DNA of 64,000 nucleotides from Chitinophagaceae bacterium UBA1930 (GCA_002337145.1 DDFK01000003.1:558001-622000); one strand, 5' to 3'; positions 1 to 10,628 are shown, counted from the first letter of the stretch. Notes: a model not told the origin generated them from the letters alone. Numbers and translations are program-made.

Positions 1-3000
1 AGACAATGTATTGGCACAGGTACTGCAACTTAGGTTCTGCGTCGGGCTCCAGGTATAACTGCTTGCACCGGTTGCATTTAACATGGTTGATTGTCCACGG
101 CATATCTGCATATCCTGGTTAGTGCGTACAAACGGATTGGGGTTTATGCGTACCTGTTTGTAGGCAGTATCATAGCAACCATTTGTTGTGCCGATAATCA
201 ATTGGGCGGTTTGTACACCTGCCACGGCAAATTGTGTTGCAACTGTTGTATTTGCAGTAGTTACCCCATTGGTAAAGTTCCATTTGTAATAACCCACAGC
301 ATCCAGCGAGTTTACAACAGCGTTAAAGTGCAATGTTTCATTTACGCAACCAACTGTATCGCTTTGTATAGCTGCATGTGGCAATTGGGGTACCTGTAAA
401 AAAAATGGGTTGTAGGCCGTATCGAAGCAGCCGCTATTGGTTTTAATGACCAGTTGTGTTGCCCAGGTATTGCTACTGTTGTATTGGTGTTGTGGAGAGG
501 CGAGGCCGCTGGTACCGCCATCGCCAAACGTCCAGTAATACTGGTTTACACCAAAATAGGTTCTTGATGTGTCCATAAAGTTTACGGTGCTGTAACCACA
601 ATAGTTTTGTATGGTTGATGTGTAGCCAGCCTTAATATAATCTACCTTAACCGTATCGATGCCGTTTAGTGGTACCCGGCAGGTGCCGCCAGCAATCAAC
701 TCTACTTTTGGTATATACACGCCGGGTTGCGAAAATGCATGATACACAATATTGCCCGTGGTCACAAATGTATTGCCATCGCCAAAATTCCATTTCACGC
801 TGTCCACGTTTTGCGTATTGGTTTCAAAGCGTACTGGCTTGTTGCCGCAAATGAACCCGTTATCGTAATTAAAGTTGCCGCTTGGTCCCAGCACTTTGAT
901 TGTTTTCTGGGCTTCGTATTTACAGCCACCAATACTTTGTGCATGTAGCTGTACCGTATAGGTTCCAACAGTGTTGAATGTATGTATCACCACATCACCA
1001 GTATCCACAACACCATTTCCATAATCCCATGTGGTGAATGCAGATGGCAGGCTAAGGTTGGTAAAGGTTACGGAAAACGGTGTACACTTGCCCAGGGTAT
1101 CGCTTACGTTAAACGCACCGGGTTGCTTTGCAAGTACGGTAACAATCCTATTGCTGCTATCCACACATGAACCGCCGTTATTGAATAACCTTGTTGCCTG
1201 CAGCTTTGCCGTAAACACGCCAGCTATATTGTATGCATGTACGGGGCTGAACTGGTTGGATGTAAAGCCGTCATCGAACTTCCAGACATAAGTGGTGGCC
1301 GTATCTGTAAGATTGGTAAAGTGTACAGAATCGCCTAGGCATACAGTAGTGGGTAACGCAGTAAAATTCACTACCGGTTTCCTATTTGCAAATAACGTTT
1401 TATTGCCTGTTGTATCGGAGCAGCCATTGGTTGCTTTTAGTACAGGCGTATAGTCACCAACGGTGTAATAGGTATGGTAAATGGTATCCAGGTTCTTCAC
1501 AGTGTTGATGATGGTGCCGTCACCAAAGTCCCAGTTAAAGCCCGTGGCACCAATGGAGCCATTGATGAACTTGGCCGTATAAGGCACACAGCCTTTATTG
1601 TCGTTGGCAATACTAAAGTTCAGGAGGATTGAGTTTTGCTGTACATCAATTGGGTAAACCAGCGAATCGCTACCGCAGCCATTGGTTACTTTGAGTTTTA
1701 CATTAAACATGGTGGCAGTGCCTGTATAGAATGTGTGCTGTACCTGGTTTTTGTTGGTGGCCACAATGGTGGTACCATCGCCAAAATCCCAATAATAGGT
1801 TGCAACAGCCGCAATGGAAGTATTGGTAAAAGTGACCGTCATTGGCGAGCAGCCCGTTACCTTGCTTGGAAGGAAACGTGCCATTGGCTTGGATTGTACA
1901 CGTACGGATCTGTTTATCGTAATGCTATCGCAACTGGTATAGGCACTCATGCGTATGGTGTACACCGTATCCACATTCGCAATTGCCTGGTTAAAAACAA
2001 TAGCAGCCGGGTTGGATTGGGTAGATGTTTGCCCATTGCCAAAATCCCATTTAAAGTGATACAATGAAGTATTGGCCGTATTGTTTGCAAAGCCGATGGA
2101 CAAAGGCCCACAGCCAATGGTATCTGTTATGTCAAACGCAGGAACAGGTTTGGGTATAGTGTAGAACTTGGTACTTATACTGTCATTGATGCAACCAAAC
2201 CTGCTCACTGTTTTTAGTTTAATCACAACCGAGTCGTTTGCAGTTGTAATAACATAACCTGGGAAGTTTTCACCCGTACCCAATAAGCTGCCGTTTACAT
2301 ACCATTCGTACACACCATTTTTATCGGGGTACACACTTGTATTGATTACAGTAGTGTTGATATTGAATGGGGCACAATCTGTGTTATGTGTAATGCTCCA
2401 TTGGGCTTTTGCATCGGGATTTACTGTAATGCTTACTACACCACTGATACTTTGTTGCTGTCCATTGCATAGTTGTGAAAAAACGATCCTTCTGTACCGT
2501 ACACTCTGCGTAAGTACCGTTGGTTGGTAATCACGTACGGTTGCATTTGTTATGTCACTCCATGTGTTGCCCCCGTCGGTACTTTGCTGCCATTGGTATT
2601 GATAGTTGCCATCGGCACCGCCAGGCAATGTTCCCGTAACCAGTAACGGCACAGTATTTATACAGATGCTTTGATTGCTACCAATCAAATTATTGGTAAT
2701 GGGTTTCTGTACCAGCACCTTGATTACATCGCTGATTTTGTTGCAGGGGTCAGAAGAAACCACCCTGCGGATAAACAATGTATCTGTTGCAACAAAGGAA
2801 TAATTGATGCTATTTGCCGAAGCAATATTTACCCAATTGATGCTGTCCACACTTTGTTGCCATTGATAGGTATAAGTGCCATTACCACCTGTAGCCGCAT
2901 AGCCAGTAATATTTACGGGCTGCCCGTTGCACACCATAATATTGGTGGCATTGATGGTATTTTGTAGCGATGGGTAATTGGTTATAACAACAGTATCTTT

Positions 3001-6000
3001 TGTGGCAGGGCAAACATTGTTGCTAAGAACCCATTCAAATGTATATATGCCATCAATTAAACTATTTACTGTTGTATTTGCAGTGTTTGCTGTAACAATG
3101 CTGGCAGTGGATGGACCGCTAACCTGTTGCCATAAACCTGTTTCGGTTGATGCCCCGCTGTTGCCATTCAACTGCACCGATGTTTCACCGCAGAGCTGTT
3201 TGTCAAGCCCGGCAATGGCTGGCGTTACTTTGGGTGCAACGGTAACGATGGCCGTATCGGAAAATAAGGTTGGGCATACACCGCTTTGTACCACGGCCCT
3301 GTACCAGATTGTATGGGCAAGGTTGTTGTAATGGACAATGGCTGATGTGGTGCTGATGTCAATCCAGCTTAAGCCATTGTCTATGGTGCTTTGCCATTTC
3401 ACAATATTGCCAGCGTAATTAGTAAGATTGATGTTTCCGGTATTTGCCAGTTCGCAAACAGTTGCATTGCCCGTTACTTTACCCGGAATGGTTTTGGGCG
3501 TAATGTTGAAGATTACAGAATCGCTAACCGCTGTACTATTACAGCCAAATGCAGCCCCTGCAGATTCTATTATAACCCTTACCGCAAAACTGTCCTGTGC
3601 ATTGTTGAAGTTGATGGTACTGGTGGTTCCTGTTGCATCTATCCAGATATTGTCGTTGAAGGGGGCAGGGTTGTACTGCCATTTTTTGATATTGCCAGTA
3701 AACGTGTTGATGCTTGCTGTTACGGTGCTTCCATAACAAGCAGTGATAGGCGAGCCCGCAACAATGCCCGCAACGGGTTTATCAAAAACATTAATAACAA
3801 TGGTATCTTTTGTTGGCGGGCAACCAGCATCGTTATTGATGGACCATTCCAGTTTATAGATACCCGCTTTGCTGAACGTAAACAATGCGTCATGTTTGGT
3901 ATTGTCATCCAAATAAGCCGATGAACTGGTGGGCTGTTCTATCACATTCCATTTGCCTGTTTCAAAAGTTCTGGTATTGTCAATATTCGCATTCAGCAAA
4001 ATATTGTTGTTGCTAGTTGCAGTAAAGTCGCATACCGTTTTGTCCATGCCTGCATTGGCCTGGGTGGTTGCAGGCCTGTTTATAACAATAACCGTATCGG
4101 TTGATGGCGGGCAATTGCCCAAGCCAGCAATTTTCCAAACAAACTTGTACAATTGGTTTCCTTGCAGGCCCGTTACCGTTGTATTGGATAGCGATGCATT
4201 GGTAAATGAAACGGGACTTCCATTTACCTGTAACCAGGTACCCGTGCCATTTACAGGAGTATTGCCATTTAAGGTTATGGTTGACTGGTTACATAATTTT
4301 TGGTCAACACCTGCATTGGAAGCGGTTACAGGCTCAACCACCGTAATGCTTGTGGTATCGGAATATTTGGGCGGGCAAACGCCGCTTTGCACAACCGCCC
4401 TGTATAGGGTGTTAGCGGTAAGGTTGGTATAGGATTGTGTGGTTGTGGTATTATTTATCATGAACCAACTGGAGCCGTTGTTAATGGAAAATTCCCAACG
4501 CTGCACGGCACCTGTATGGTTGGTTAAAGCAACAACACCGTTGTTGTCGCCTTTACATACCACGGCATCATCGTTGGTATTGCCACCAAGGGTTTTGGGG
4601 TTAACGGCAATAAAGGAATATACAGATGTATCGAAAGAAGGGCAGCCATTGGCTTCGCCACCGCCACTTACAATACAACGTACCAATATGGTATCCTGCA
4701 AATTCTGGAATGTGATGCTTGGGTTTGTTACCAAGGTATCTACCCATATATTGTCGTTGATGGGGTTGGTATTGTATTGCCATTTTTTAATGATGCCTGT
4801 ATAGGATTGCAGGTTGATGGTTACATCTGTTCCGTTACAAGTAATGGCGTTGGTAGGTGCCGTTACGCCAGCAACGGGTTTGGGATATACATTGATCTCA
4901 ACCGTATCGCTGGATGGTGTACAACCAACATCGTTGCTGATTGTCCATACCAATTTGTAATTGCCTGTTTTTTGAAAAGTGAATACCGCATTGGGGTTGC
5001 TCAGTAACGAGAAGCCCCCATTACCGCCCGTTGGTTGGCTATATATGCTCCATGTACCCGTTTCATAGGTTCTGGTACTATTTAAATTGGCATTTAGTGT
5101 TGTGGTATGCACCGACAATGCATTGAAATCGCAAATAACAATATCGGCACCTGCATTGGCAATTGTAACGGCAGGCCTGTTTATAATGGTAACGGTATCT
5201 GTAACGGCACCGCAGCTACCACCTGCATTAATGCTCCAAACAAAGCGATATGTATTGTTGCCCGTTAACCCATTTACGATTGTATTGTATGCATTGGGGT
5301 TTGCAAATGTTACAGCAGGACCCGCAGCTTGTGTCCACACACCAGTTCCGGCAACTGGGTTATTACCTGCTAATGTTATGCTTGTCTGGTTACATAATTT
5401 TTTATCAAGGCCAGCATCGGCAATGGTTGGGTTTGGCCTTACCACTACTTTCACTGTTTCCGTCTGGCCTTCGCAACCCGTTTCGCCAAATACTTTAATG
5501 GTGTAGGTAACAGTGGCATAGGTAGTGCCGCTATTTACCAACGCATTGCTGATGGATGTTGTAGACACCTGTGTAGCCTGGTTGGTGTTGCCCGTTACGG
5601 TTCCACCACTAACAGTACTGCTCCAGGTATATTTTGTATTGGGGGCACTGCTACCCATGTTTATAATGGCGTTGCTTCCACTGCAAATGGTATCTGCAAC
5701 AGGAGCCGCTGTAAGGTCTGGCAAAGGTTTTACAATTGCATAAAAAGAAAAGGTATCGCCAACGCAGGATGCTTTGGTGGGCGTAATGATGTAGCGTACA
5801 ATTGCATCTGTATTAAAAGACGTATTGGTAAGCACATCATTGATATTGCCCGAGCCTGTTGCAGCATTACCTGTAACGGTTCCGGATATTATGGATGATG
5901 TCCAGTTAAATGTGCTACCACTAATCAATGCAGTTGGCAAGTAGGCGATGTTTGTGCCGCTACATATCTTTTTGGTTGTATCGCTGGTAATATGGTTATG

Positions 6001-8193
6001 TGGAAGAATGGTTACGTTAATGGTGTCGCTTACATCGTCGCAAGCTGTTGGTTTTTGAATAAAAGTTTTGAAGTACAGTTTTATGCTTCCGGCCAGCTTA
6101 TCGGCATTGCTTAGTTTATAGGTTGTACTTAACAGGTTCCTGTTTACAAAACTTCCTGTACCGGTTGTAAACCACCTGGTAGAGTCTGCCGGACCCGATG
6201 ATGTTGCCGTAACATTAATGATGCTGTCGTTGTAACAGATGCTGATGTTTTTGTTACTGGTAACAGTAGCCGTAACAGGTTCGTTAAACGTAATCAACTG
6301 TATAGAAGTAGCCGTACCGCACATGTTGGAAAAATTCACTTTAACCGTATAAGTACCATAGTCGTTGAATTTGATTTGTGGGTATGGGCTTGCTGCATTG
6401 GTGCCACCAATAAAACTGTACGTGCCACCTGTAATAACCCAGCCATAGGTTTCGGCACCAATGGTTATGTTGTAATCGGGTTTATGGTTGGCATCGTTCA
6501 AAAAATTGATGGTCTGTTTACCGCAATAGGCTTTGTTGCCCGGTAGGGTAGCTTTGGTAGTACCAATAATAATAACTGGTTTCTCTTTTACAATACCGCC
6601 ACACACATTGGTTACGGTGAGCCGTATCTTGTACTTGCCTTCTTTTAAAAAAACAAAGGATGGTGTTTTGTCCGTGTTGTTGGGCGATATGGTAAACACG
6701 CCTGTGCCCGGAGCAATGGTATTGCCCATGCTGTCAATTACCAACCATGCGTAGCCCAATGCCTGACAAACGGCATTGCTGGTTGTAAGGTTGGTGGTGG
6801 CAATATTCAGCGGGGCACATGATGCCAATGAATCAACACCGTTCATTTTGAAATCGGGTGTTGGTTTGGGTTCAATACAGATACTGTCAATTTTGGTACT
6901 GATCTCACAACTGCCGTTATCTACCATCAACTTGATCTCGTATTTGCCAACGGCAGTAAATGTATAGGTCATGCTGGGTGGCGGAGTTGCCTGTATATTG
7001 GTCTGCACCAGCACGCCATTGATGTACCATCGGTAATCGGCCTTGTTGATACATTGCGTTCCAAATTGTGCCTGCCCTGGATCGGTGTTGTTGGCAAAGG
7101 TTACGGGTGTGTTTACGCAAGCAGGATTGGGGAAGCTGAATTTGGCTTCGGGCTTCTTAAAAATCTTGGCCCGGCTTACTACCTGTGGCTGGTCGCAATT
7201 GCGTTGTGTGGCCGTACCGGTATTGTTGAACCAAGGATTGAGCAAAGTAGTGGTTACATTAAAAGTAATATTGGGCCTTCCGCAAGAAACACCCACGTAG
7301 TAATGTTTCAATATGCCTGAAGCACTCATTAGGTTGCATTGTGTGAATAGTTCCAAGGCAGTTCCGTCGCCCCAGTCAATCTGGTAGGTTATACCTGGAA
7401 AGTTGTTGCCAATACCGCTTGTTGTATCGGTACCCATTTGAAACCTAAGTGTGTCGGGCAAACAGCCTTGCTGTTCCCCATCTGTTGACAGCCCCAGTTT
7501 GTTGGGTGAGTTGATGATGAAATAGGCCTTGGTTGCTATTACACCATCTTTTGCGGCTTTATTGATGAACGTGTAGTAATGCCTATTCAGGTTAAGCGAT
7601 AGCTGATTGCTTGCATCGTATGGCAGGTTGGTTTGCACACTGCCATTTATTTCATTTTTTATGGAGGCTGTTGCTACTGCACCTGTGGTGGAACCATTAA
7701 TCATTACAAACCCTGTTTGTTGCTGTACGCTACTGCACCAACCATAGGCAAGCTGTGGCGATAATATACGTGACGAGAGCTGTGGGTCGGCAAGCGAGTT
7801 CAATGTGGCCGCATAAGTGTTGATCTGGATAGGCGATGACGCAGCACTGGTTACGGCAGGACTTGTGGATTTTACCCTGATTCTGTAACCGCTGCCTGCA
7901 GGTCTTGTTGTAGGGATAACTCCGTTTACAAATGTGGTATAAAAAGCAGTATAGCTGCCAATCAATGTTTCGCTGGCAAAATTTCCACTTGCATCGCTTA
8001 GGTACAGGCGAAAGATATTGTTGGTGGCAAAGCAGCCGTCAATCATTATCGGGGCGGCAATACTGCAACCCTGGCCGTAAGGCCCTGTTTCTAACAGGCT
8101 ATTGTCGATGGTGATGGTTTGTGCCGTGCCTCTGTTCGCAAAAAGGCATACGAGTAATGCAAAGCTGAATAACCGGGGGTATAGGTTTTTCAT
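1..8193 (-). CDS. Giant secreted PKD/Ig-repeat surface protein (C-terminus beyond window)
   Basis: The minus strand stays open from the ATG at 8193 to the left edge (2731 codons, no stop seen), so the gene is 3' truncated by the window. It starts with a signal peptide (MKNLYPRLFSFALLVCLFA, then GTAQ). Residues about 900-1650 are Ig/adhesin-like units arranged in higher-order repeats. From about residue 2040 onward there are eight PKD-like units with W-[DKTN]-F/Y-x-[DN]-G cores (WDFGNG, WDFGDG twice, WKFDDG, WDYGNG, WNFGDG, WTFGDG, WNFTNG) spaced about 253 bp apart. The visible end (GASSYTWSPTQNLSCSTCAN) resembles the segment before gliding/type IX sorting domains in Bacteroidota. An extracellular adhesin or gliding-associated role is inferred; the sorting domain itself is not visible. 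Confidence 0.9.
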   Translation of the reverse strand, partial: MKNLYPRLFSFALLVCLFANRGTAQTITIDNSLLETGPYGQGCSIAAPIMIDGCFATNNIFRLYLSDASGNFASETLIGSYTAFYTTFVNGVIPTTRPAGSGYRIRVKSTSPAVTSAASSPIQINTYAATLNSLADPQLSSRILSPQLAYGWCSSVQQQTGFVMINGSTTGAVATASIKNEINGSVQTNLPYDASNQLSLNLNRHYYTFINKAAKDGVIATKAYFIINSPNKLGLSTDGEQQGCLPDTLRFQMGTDTTSGIGNNFPGITYQIDWGDGTALELFTQCNLMSASGILKHYYVGVSCGRPNITFNVTTTLLNPWFNNTGTATQRNCDQPQVVSRAKIFKKPEAKFSFPNPACVNTPVTFANNTDPGQAQFGTQCINKADYRWYINGVLVQTNIQATPPPSMTYTFTAVGKYEIKLMVDNGSCEISTKIDSICIEPKPTPDFKMNGVDSLASCAPLNIATTNLTTSNAVCQALGYAWLVIDSMGNTIAPGTGVFTISPNNTDKTPSFVFLKEGKYKIRLTVTNVCGGIVKEKPVIIIGTTKATLPGNKAYCGKQTINFLNDANHKPDYNITIGAETYGWVITGGTYSFIGGTNAASPYPQIKFNDYGTYTVKVNFSNMCGTATSIQLITFNEPVTATVTSNKNISICYNDSIINVTATSSGPADSTRWFTTGTGSFVNRNLLSTTYKLSNADKLAGSIKLYFKTFIQKPTACDDVSDTINVTILPHNHITSDTTKKICSGTNIAYLPTALISGSTFNWTSSIISGTVTGNAATGSGNINDVLTNTSFNTDAIVRYIITPTKASCVGDTFSFYAIVKPLPDLTAAPVADTICSGSNAIINMGSSAPNTKYTWSSTVSGGTVTGNTNQATQVSTTSISNALVNSGTTYATVTYTIKVFGETGCEGQTETVKVVVRPNPTIADAGLDKKLCNQTSITLAGNNPVAGTGVWTQAAGPAVTFANPNAYNTIVNGLTGNNTYRFVWSINAGGSCGAVTDTVTIINRPAVTIANAGADIVICDFNALSVHTTTLNANLNSTRTYETGTWSIYSQPTGGNGGFSLLSNPNAVFTFQKTGNYKLVWTISNDVGCTPSSDTVEINVYPKPVAGVTAPTNAITCNGTDVTINLQSYTGIIKKWQYNTNPINDNIWVDTLVTNPSITFQNLQDTILVRCIVSGGGEANGCPSFDTSVYSFIAVNPKTLGGNTNDDAVVCKGDNNGVVALTNHTGAVQRWEFSINNGSSWFMINNTTTTQSYTNLTANTLYRAVVQSGVCPPKYSDTTSITVVEPVTASNAGVDQKLCNQSTITLNGNTPVNGTGTWLQVNGSPVSFTNASLSNTTVTGLQGNQLYKFVWKIAGLGNCPPSTDTVIVINRPATTQANAGMDKTVCDFTATSNNNILLNANIDNTRTFETGKWNVIEQPTSSSAYLDDNTKHDALFTFSKAGIYKLEWSINNDAGCPPTKDTIVINVFDKPVAGIVAGSPITACYGSTVTASINTFTGNIKKWQYNPAPFNDNIWIDATGTTSTINFNNAQDSFAVRVIIESAGAAFGCNSTAVSDSVIFNITPKTIPGKVTGNATVCELANTGNINLTNYAGNIVKWQSTIDNGLSWIDISTTSAIVHYNNLAHTIWYRAVVQSGVCPTLFSDTAIVTVAPKVTPAIAGLDKQLCGETSVQLNGNSGASTETGLWQQVSGPSTASIVTANTANTTVNSLIDGIYTFEWVLSNNVCPATKDTVVITNYPSLQNTINATNIMVCNGQPVNITGYAATGGNGTYTYQWQQSVDSINWVNIASANSINYSFVATDTLFIRRVVSSDPCNKISDVIKVLVQKPITNNLIGSNQSICINTVPLLVTGTLPGGADGNYQYQWQQSTDGGNTWSDITNATVRDYQPTVLTQSVRYRRIVFSQLCNGQQQSISGVVSITVNPDAKAQWSITHNTDCAPFNINTTVINTSVYPDKNGVYEWYVNGSLLGTGENFPGYVITTANDSVVIKLKTVSRFGCINDSISTKFYTIPKPVPAFDITDTIGCGPLSIGFANNTANTSLYHFKWDFGNGQTSTQSNPAAIVFNQAIANVDTVYTIRMSAYTSCDSITINRSVRVQSKPMARFLPSKVTGCSPMTVTFTNTSIAAVATYYWDFGDGTTIVATNKNQVQHTFYTGTATMFNVKLKVTNGCGSDSLVYPIDVQQNSILLNFSIANDNKGCVPYTAKFINGSIGATGFNWDFGDGTIINTVKNLDTIYHTYYTVGDYTPVLKATNGCSDTTGNKTLFANRKPVVNFTALPTTVCLGDSVHFTNLTDTATTYVWKFDDGFTSNQFSPVHAYNIAGVFTAKLQATRLFNNGGSCVDSSNRIVTVLAKQPGAFNVSDTLGKCTPFSVTFTNLSLPSAFTTWDYGNGVVDTGDVVIHTFNTVGTYTVQLHAQSIGGCKYEAQKTIKVLGPSGNFNYDNGFICGNKPVRFETNTQNVDSVKWNFGDGNTFVTTGNIVYHAFSQPGVYIPKVELIAGGTCRVPLNGIDTVKVDYIKAGYTSTIQNYCGYSTVNFMDTSRTYFGVNQYYWTFGDGGTSGLASPQHQYNSSNTWATQLVIKTNSGCFDTAYNPFFLQVPQLPHAAIQSDTVGCVNETLHFNAVVNSLDAVGYYKWNFTNGVTTANTTVATQFAVAGVQTAQLIIGTTNGCYDTAYKQVRINPNPFVRTNQDMQICRGQSTMLNATGASSYTWSPTQNLSCSTCANTLS
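3240..5450 (-). repeat. About 1.1-kb higher-order repeat inside the giant gene
   Basis: Two adjacent units of roughly 1.1 kb can be aligned by eye. The segment near 3279 (CGCTTTGTACCACGGCCCTG) recurs near 4380 with few changes. The segment near 3790 (AATGGTATCTTTTGTTGGCG) recurs near 4890. The segment near 4085 recurs near 5185. Each unit encodes several Ig-like modules, so the block appears to have grown by duplication of a multi-domain unit of about 370 residues. A related partial copy starts near 2988. Confidence 0.65.
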
Positions 8194-8390
8194 AAGCCAG
8201 TTTTTGGAATATTGGATAGTTGGACGGTGAAAATAAGCAGAATGCAACCTTATCACCAAGAGTACAAATACGTTTTGTTAGGGTGTTTTATGCGGATTGC
8301 AGTAAAATTAATATTCACTTCATAAAACAGTGATTGATAAGGGTATCCGTTAAGCCGATTGCACTATTGAAATGCTGTTTCCCGAACAAA

Positions 8391-8423
8391 AAAAACCATG
8401 CGAACAATTGTTGCATGGTTTTT
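8391..8423 (-). terminator. Rho-independent terminator after the 8448 gene
   Basis: An 11-bp perfect inverted repeat (AAAAACCATGC / GCATGGTTTTT) with a self-complementary AACAATTGTT loop lies 25 bp after the minus-strand stop at 8448. It is followed by a T-run in the minus-strand transcript. Confidence 0.8.
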
Positions 8424-8447
8424 AATTATCATATTTTGAAGAGGGGT

Positions 8448-9473
8448 CTAACCTTTTTTCTTTTTCTTGTCTTTTACGGGTTTTCCAAAACCGCCACTAT
8501 CGGTTGAATCTGTTTTGGGCGTGTCTTTTTTGTCTTCATCTTTTGCAGGTGGCGTAACGGGCTCGGGCCGGTAATTGGTACTGTCTGCAGGTGGCGCCTG
8601 TTTTTCTTTTTCCTTGCCTTTTTTTCCTTTGGGTTCGGGTTTGCCGTAACTGCCGCCTTCTTCTTTTTCTTTGGCAGGTGCTTTTTTGGTTTCTTCTTTA
8701 TTGCCCTTTTTCTTTACTTCTTTGCCTTTGCTATTGTCTTTTGTGGAATCCGGCTCGGGCCTGTAATTGGTACTGTCTGTAGGTTCCTGTATGTTTTTTC
8801 CTTTACCTTTTTTCCCTTTGGGCTCGGGTTTACCAAAACCGTCATCAGTTGCTGAGGTACTGCCACTAACGCCGCCGCCCTTGCCTTTTTTACCACCAGG
8901 GCCGGGTTTGCCAAAAGCATCCACATTTTCCGCTTCCCGCTTACCGTCATCTTTCTGTTCCCAATCCTTGCAGTGCTCATTGTCCTCAAAATCGTTCAGT
9001 TCGCTCATTTTGCCGCAGTGCTGTTTTTTGTGCAGTGTGTCAATTGGCGTTGTACAGCAAAACTGCACTTTCACTTTTATCTTGGTAATTTCTGTAGGTG
9101 TTTCATTGTTATTATAAAGAGGTGCCCATTTCACAATGCCCGTAATCATGTCTTCACTAAAACCCAGTCGTATGGTAATGGTATATTCAATGCCGTCATC
9201 GGCTTTTAGGTTATAACTAAAATCTTCGCGGAAATTAAGAAGCTGGTTGGGCTTCATGGTCTTGAGGCGGTGATACAGTTCTTCCGGAAGGTTCAGGTCT
9301 TCTAGCTTTACAATTTCTTTGGGCTTGCCTGTCAATTTTTTCGAGTTGCCTGTGTCAACCACCGGTTTATGCATGGCTGTATCTTCCTGTGCCGCAACAA
9401 GAACTGTTGAGCAGGCAAAAAGAAAAAAGGCCATGATTCTGAGAGCAGCTTTTTTGGTAAAAGTTGTAGTCAT
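8448..9473 (-). CDS. Secreted protein with Lys/Pro/Glu-rich repeat tail, function unknown
   Basis: This is a 341-residue protein with an N-terminal signal sequence (about residues 1-28, ending VLVAAQ). A folded part (about 40-170) contains a Cys cluster (FCCTTP, HCGKM, HCKDW). The second half is low complexity, with four FGKP/YGKP units (two read GKPEPKGKKGK) alternating with DSTNYRPEP units. The tail is strongly basic and ends KKKKKG. I do not recognise the family. The repeats suggest a flexible linker or a polyanion-binding tail, which is inference. It is probably monocistronic, with its own terminator. Confidence 0.75.
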   Translation of the reverse strand: MTTTFTKKAALRIMAFFLFACSTVLVAAQEDTAMHKPVVDTGNSKKLTGKPKEIVKLEDLNLPEELYHRLKTMKPNQLLNFREDFSYNLKADDGIEYTITIRLGFSEDMITGIVKWAPLYNNNETPTEITKIKVKVQFCCTTPIDTLHKKQHCGKMSELNDFEDNEHCKDWEQKDDGKREAENVDAFGKPGPGGKKGKGGGVSGSTSATDDGFGKPEPKGKKGKGKNIQEPTDSTNYRPEPDSTKDNSKGKEVKKKGNKEETKKAPAKEKEEGGSYGKPEPKGKKGKEKEKQAPPADSTNYRPEPVTPPAKDEDKKDTPKTDSTDSGGFGKPVKDKKKKKG

Positions 9474-9548
9474 GTAAGCGGTTTAAGTGCAACACTAAGT
9501 TACAGTTGAAAAATAAGAATCCTGTGCTAGCTGTACAACTATTGCTTC

Positions 9549-10628
9549 CTACAATTTCTCATACAGGGCCCTAAGTTTTTCCCTCGTCATGATTTTTTCC
9601 CAGTCCTTGCCCAAAGCATTTTCCCACAAAGGTTTCATGCCAAGGCTTACATTAATCATTGCATCAAACTGTTCGTCAGACAGGCCGGCACAAATTCCCT
9701 GCGGAATATCGATCTTGTTTTCTTCCACCATGCGTTTAAATTCTTGTACGCCTTCGGGATAGTATTCCTCAATATGGTTCATTACAATACAGTTGCCAAT
9801 GCCGTGCTTTGTGCCCAATAAAAAACTCAGGCCATAGCTTACTGCATGTGCCACGCCAACCTGGCTGTATGCAATGCTCATACCGCCTGCATAAGAGGCC
9901 ATCATCAGTTTGTCATCATGGGCATCGGTCCATTCTTTGTTGCCCAAAAAAACTTCACGGCAAAGCTGCAGGGCTTTTTCACCATAGCTTTTGCTGAACT
10001 CGTTTAAAAAAGTGCCTTCTAAGCTTTCAATACAGTGGATATAGCAGTCCATGCCCGTATAGAAACGTTGGTTCACAGGAGCATCTTTACACAGTTCAGG
10101 GTCTAATACAATTTGATTAAAAGGGGTAAAGTCGGAGTTCATACCCAGTTTTCGTGTTGGCCCCGTTAATACAGTAGTGCGGGAAACTTCAGCCCCTGTA
10201 CCGCTTAAGGTAGGTATGCCCACTTTATATACACCAGGCTGCTTTACCAGGTCCCAACCCTGATAGTCGGCACTGGAGCCGGTATTGTTCATCATTAACG
10301 AAACGGCTTTGGCAAGGTCCATTGCACTGCCGCCGCCAATGCCAATAATACCGCTTACTTTGCCAAACTCGTCTTTTAATTGCTGTGCCAATGCATCTAC
10401 CTGTTTGGTTTTGGGCTCATAGGTCACATCCACAAAAATAATTTTATCCTGACCACGCAAAGGCACACGGTTGGCCAATGCCTTTCCTTCAAAAAAATGG
10501 TCCACTAAAAAAATCATGGGCAATACACCTTTGCGGTGCGGTGCAATGATCTCATCCAACTGATTAAAACTTCCCCTACCATAAACCACGTAGTCAACCA
10601 TCTTAAAATTCCGGAACTGCATATACAA
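9549..10628 (-). CDS. kdnB: Iron-containing alcohol dehydrogenase, KdnB-like (Kdo 8-oxidase)
   Basis: This is a 359-residue group III Fe-ADH. The GIGGGSAMDLAKA motif (about residues 94-106) binds NAD(P). The GMDCYIHCIE segment and the later HAVSYGLSFLLGTKHG segment hold the Asp/His metal ligands of the family. The N-terminus (FRNFKMVDYVVYGRGSFNQL) resembles KdnB, which oxidises C8 of Kdo so that the KdnA aminotransferase can make 8-amino-Kdo for lipid A. No kdnA-like aminotransferase is visible in the window, so the exact substrate is inferred and a generic Fe-ADH role cannot be excluded. Confidence 0.75.
   Translation of the reverse strand: MYMQFRNFKMVDYVVYGRGSFNQLDEIIAPHRKGVLPMIFLVDHFFEGKALANRVPLRGQDKIIFVDVTYEPKTKQVDALAQQLKDEFGKVSGIIGIGGGSAMDLAKAVSLMMNNTGSSADYQGWDLVKQPGVYKVGIPTLSGTGAEVSRTTVLTGPTRKLGMNSDFTPFNQIVLDPELCKDAPVNQRFYTGMDCYIHCIESLEGTFLNEFSKSYGEKALQLCREVFLGNKEWTDAHDDKLMMASYAGGMSIAYSQVGVAHAVSYGLSFLLGTKHGIGNCIVMNHIEEYYPEGVQEFKRMVEENKIDIPQGICAGLSDEQFDAMINVSLGMKPLWENALGKDWEKIMTREKLRALYEKL

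Noticed and set aside
91..8114. Many plus-strand ORFs of 60-180 codons over 91-8114
   Set aside because: They are antisense shadows of the continuous minus-strand giant gene, whose frame has a signal peptide, PKD motifs and regular repeats.
8591..9209. Plus-strand ORFs opposite the Lys/Pro-rich protein
   Set aside because: Their Phe/Leu/Pro-rich products are complements of the Lys/Glu/Gly repeats.
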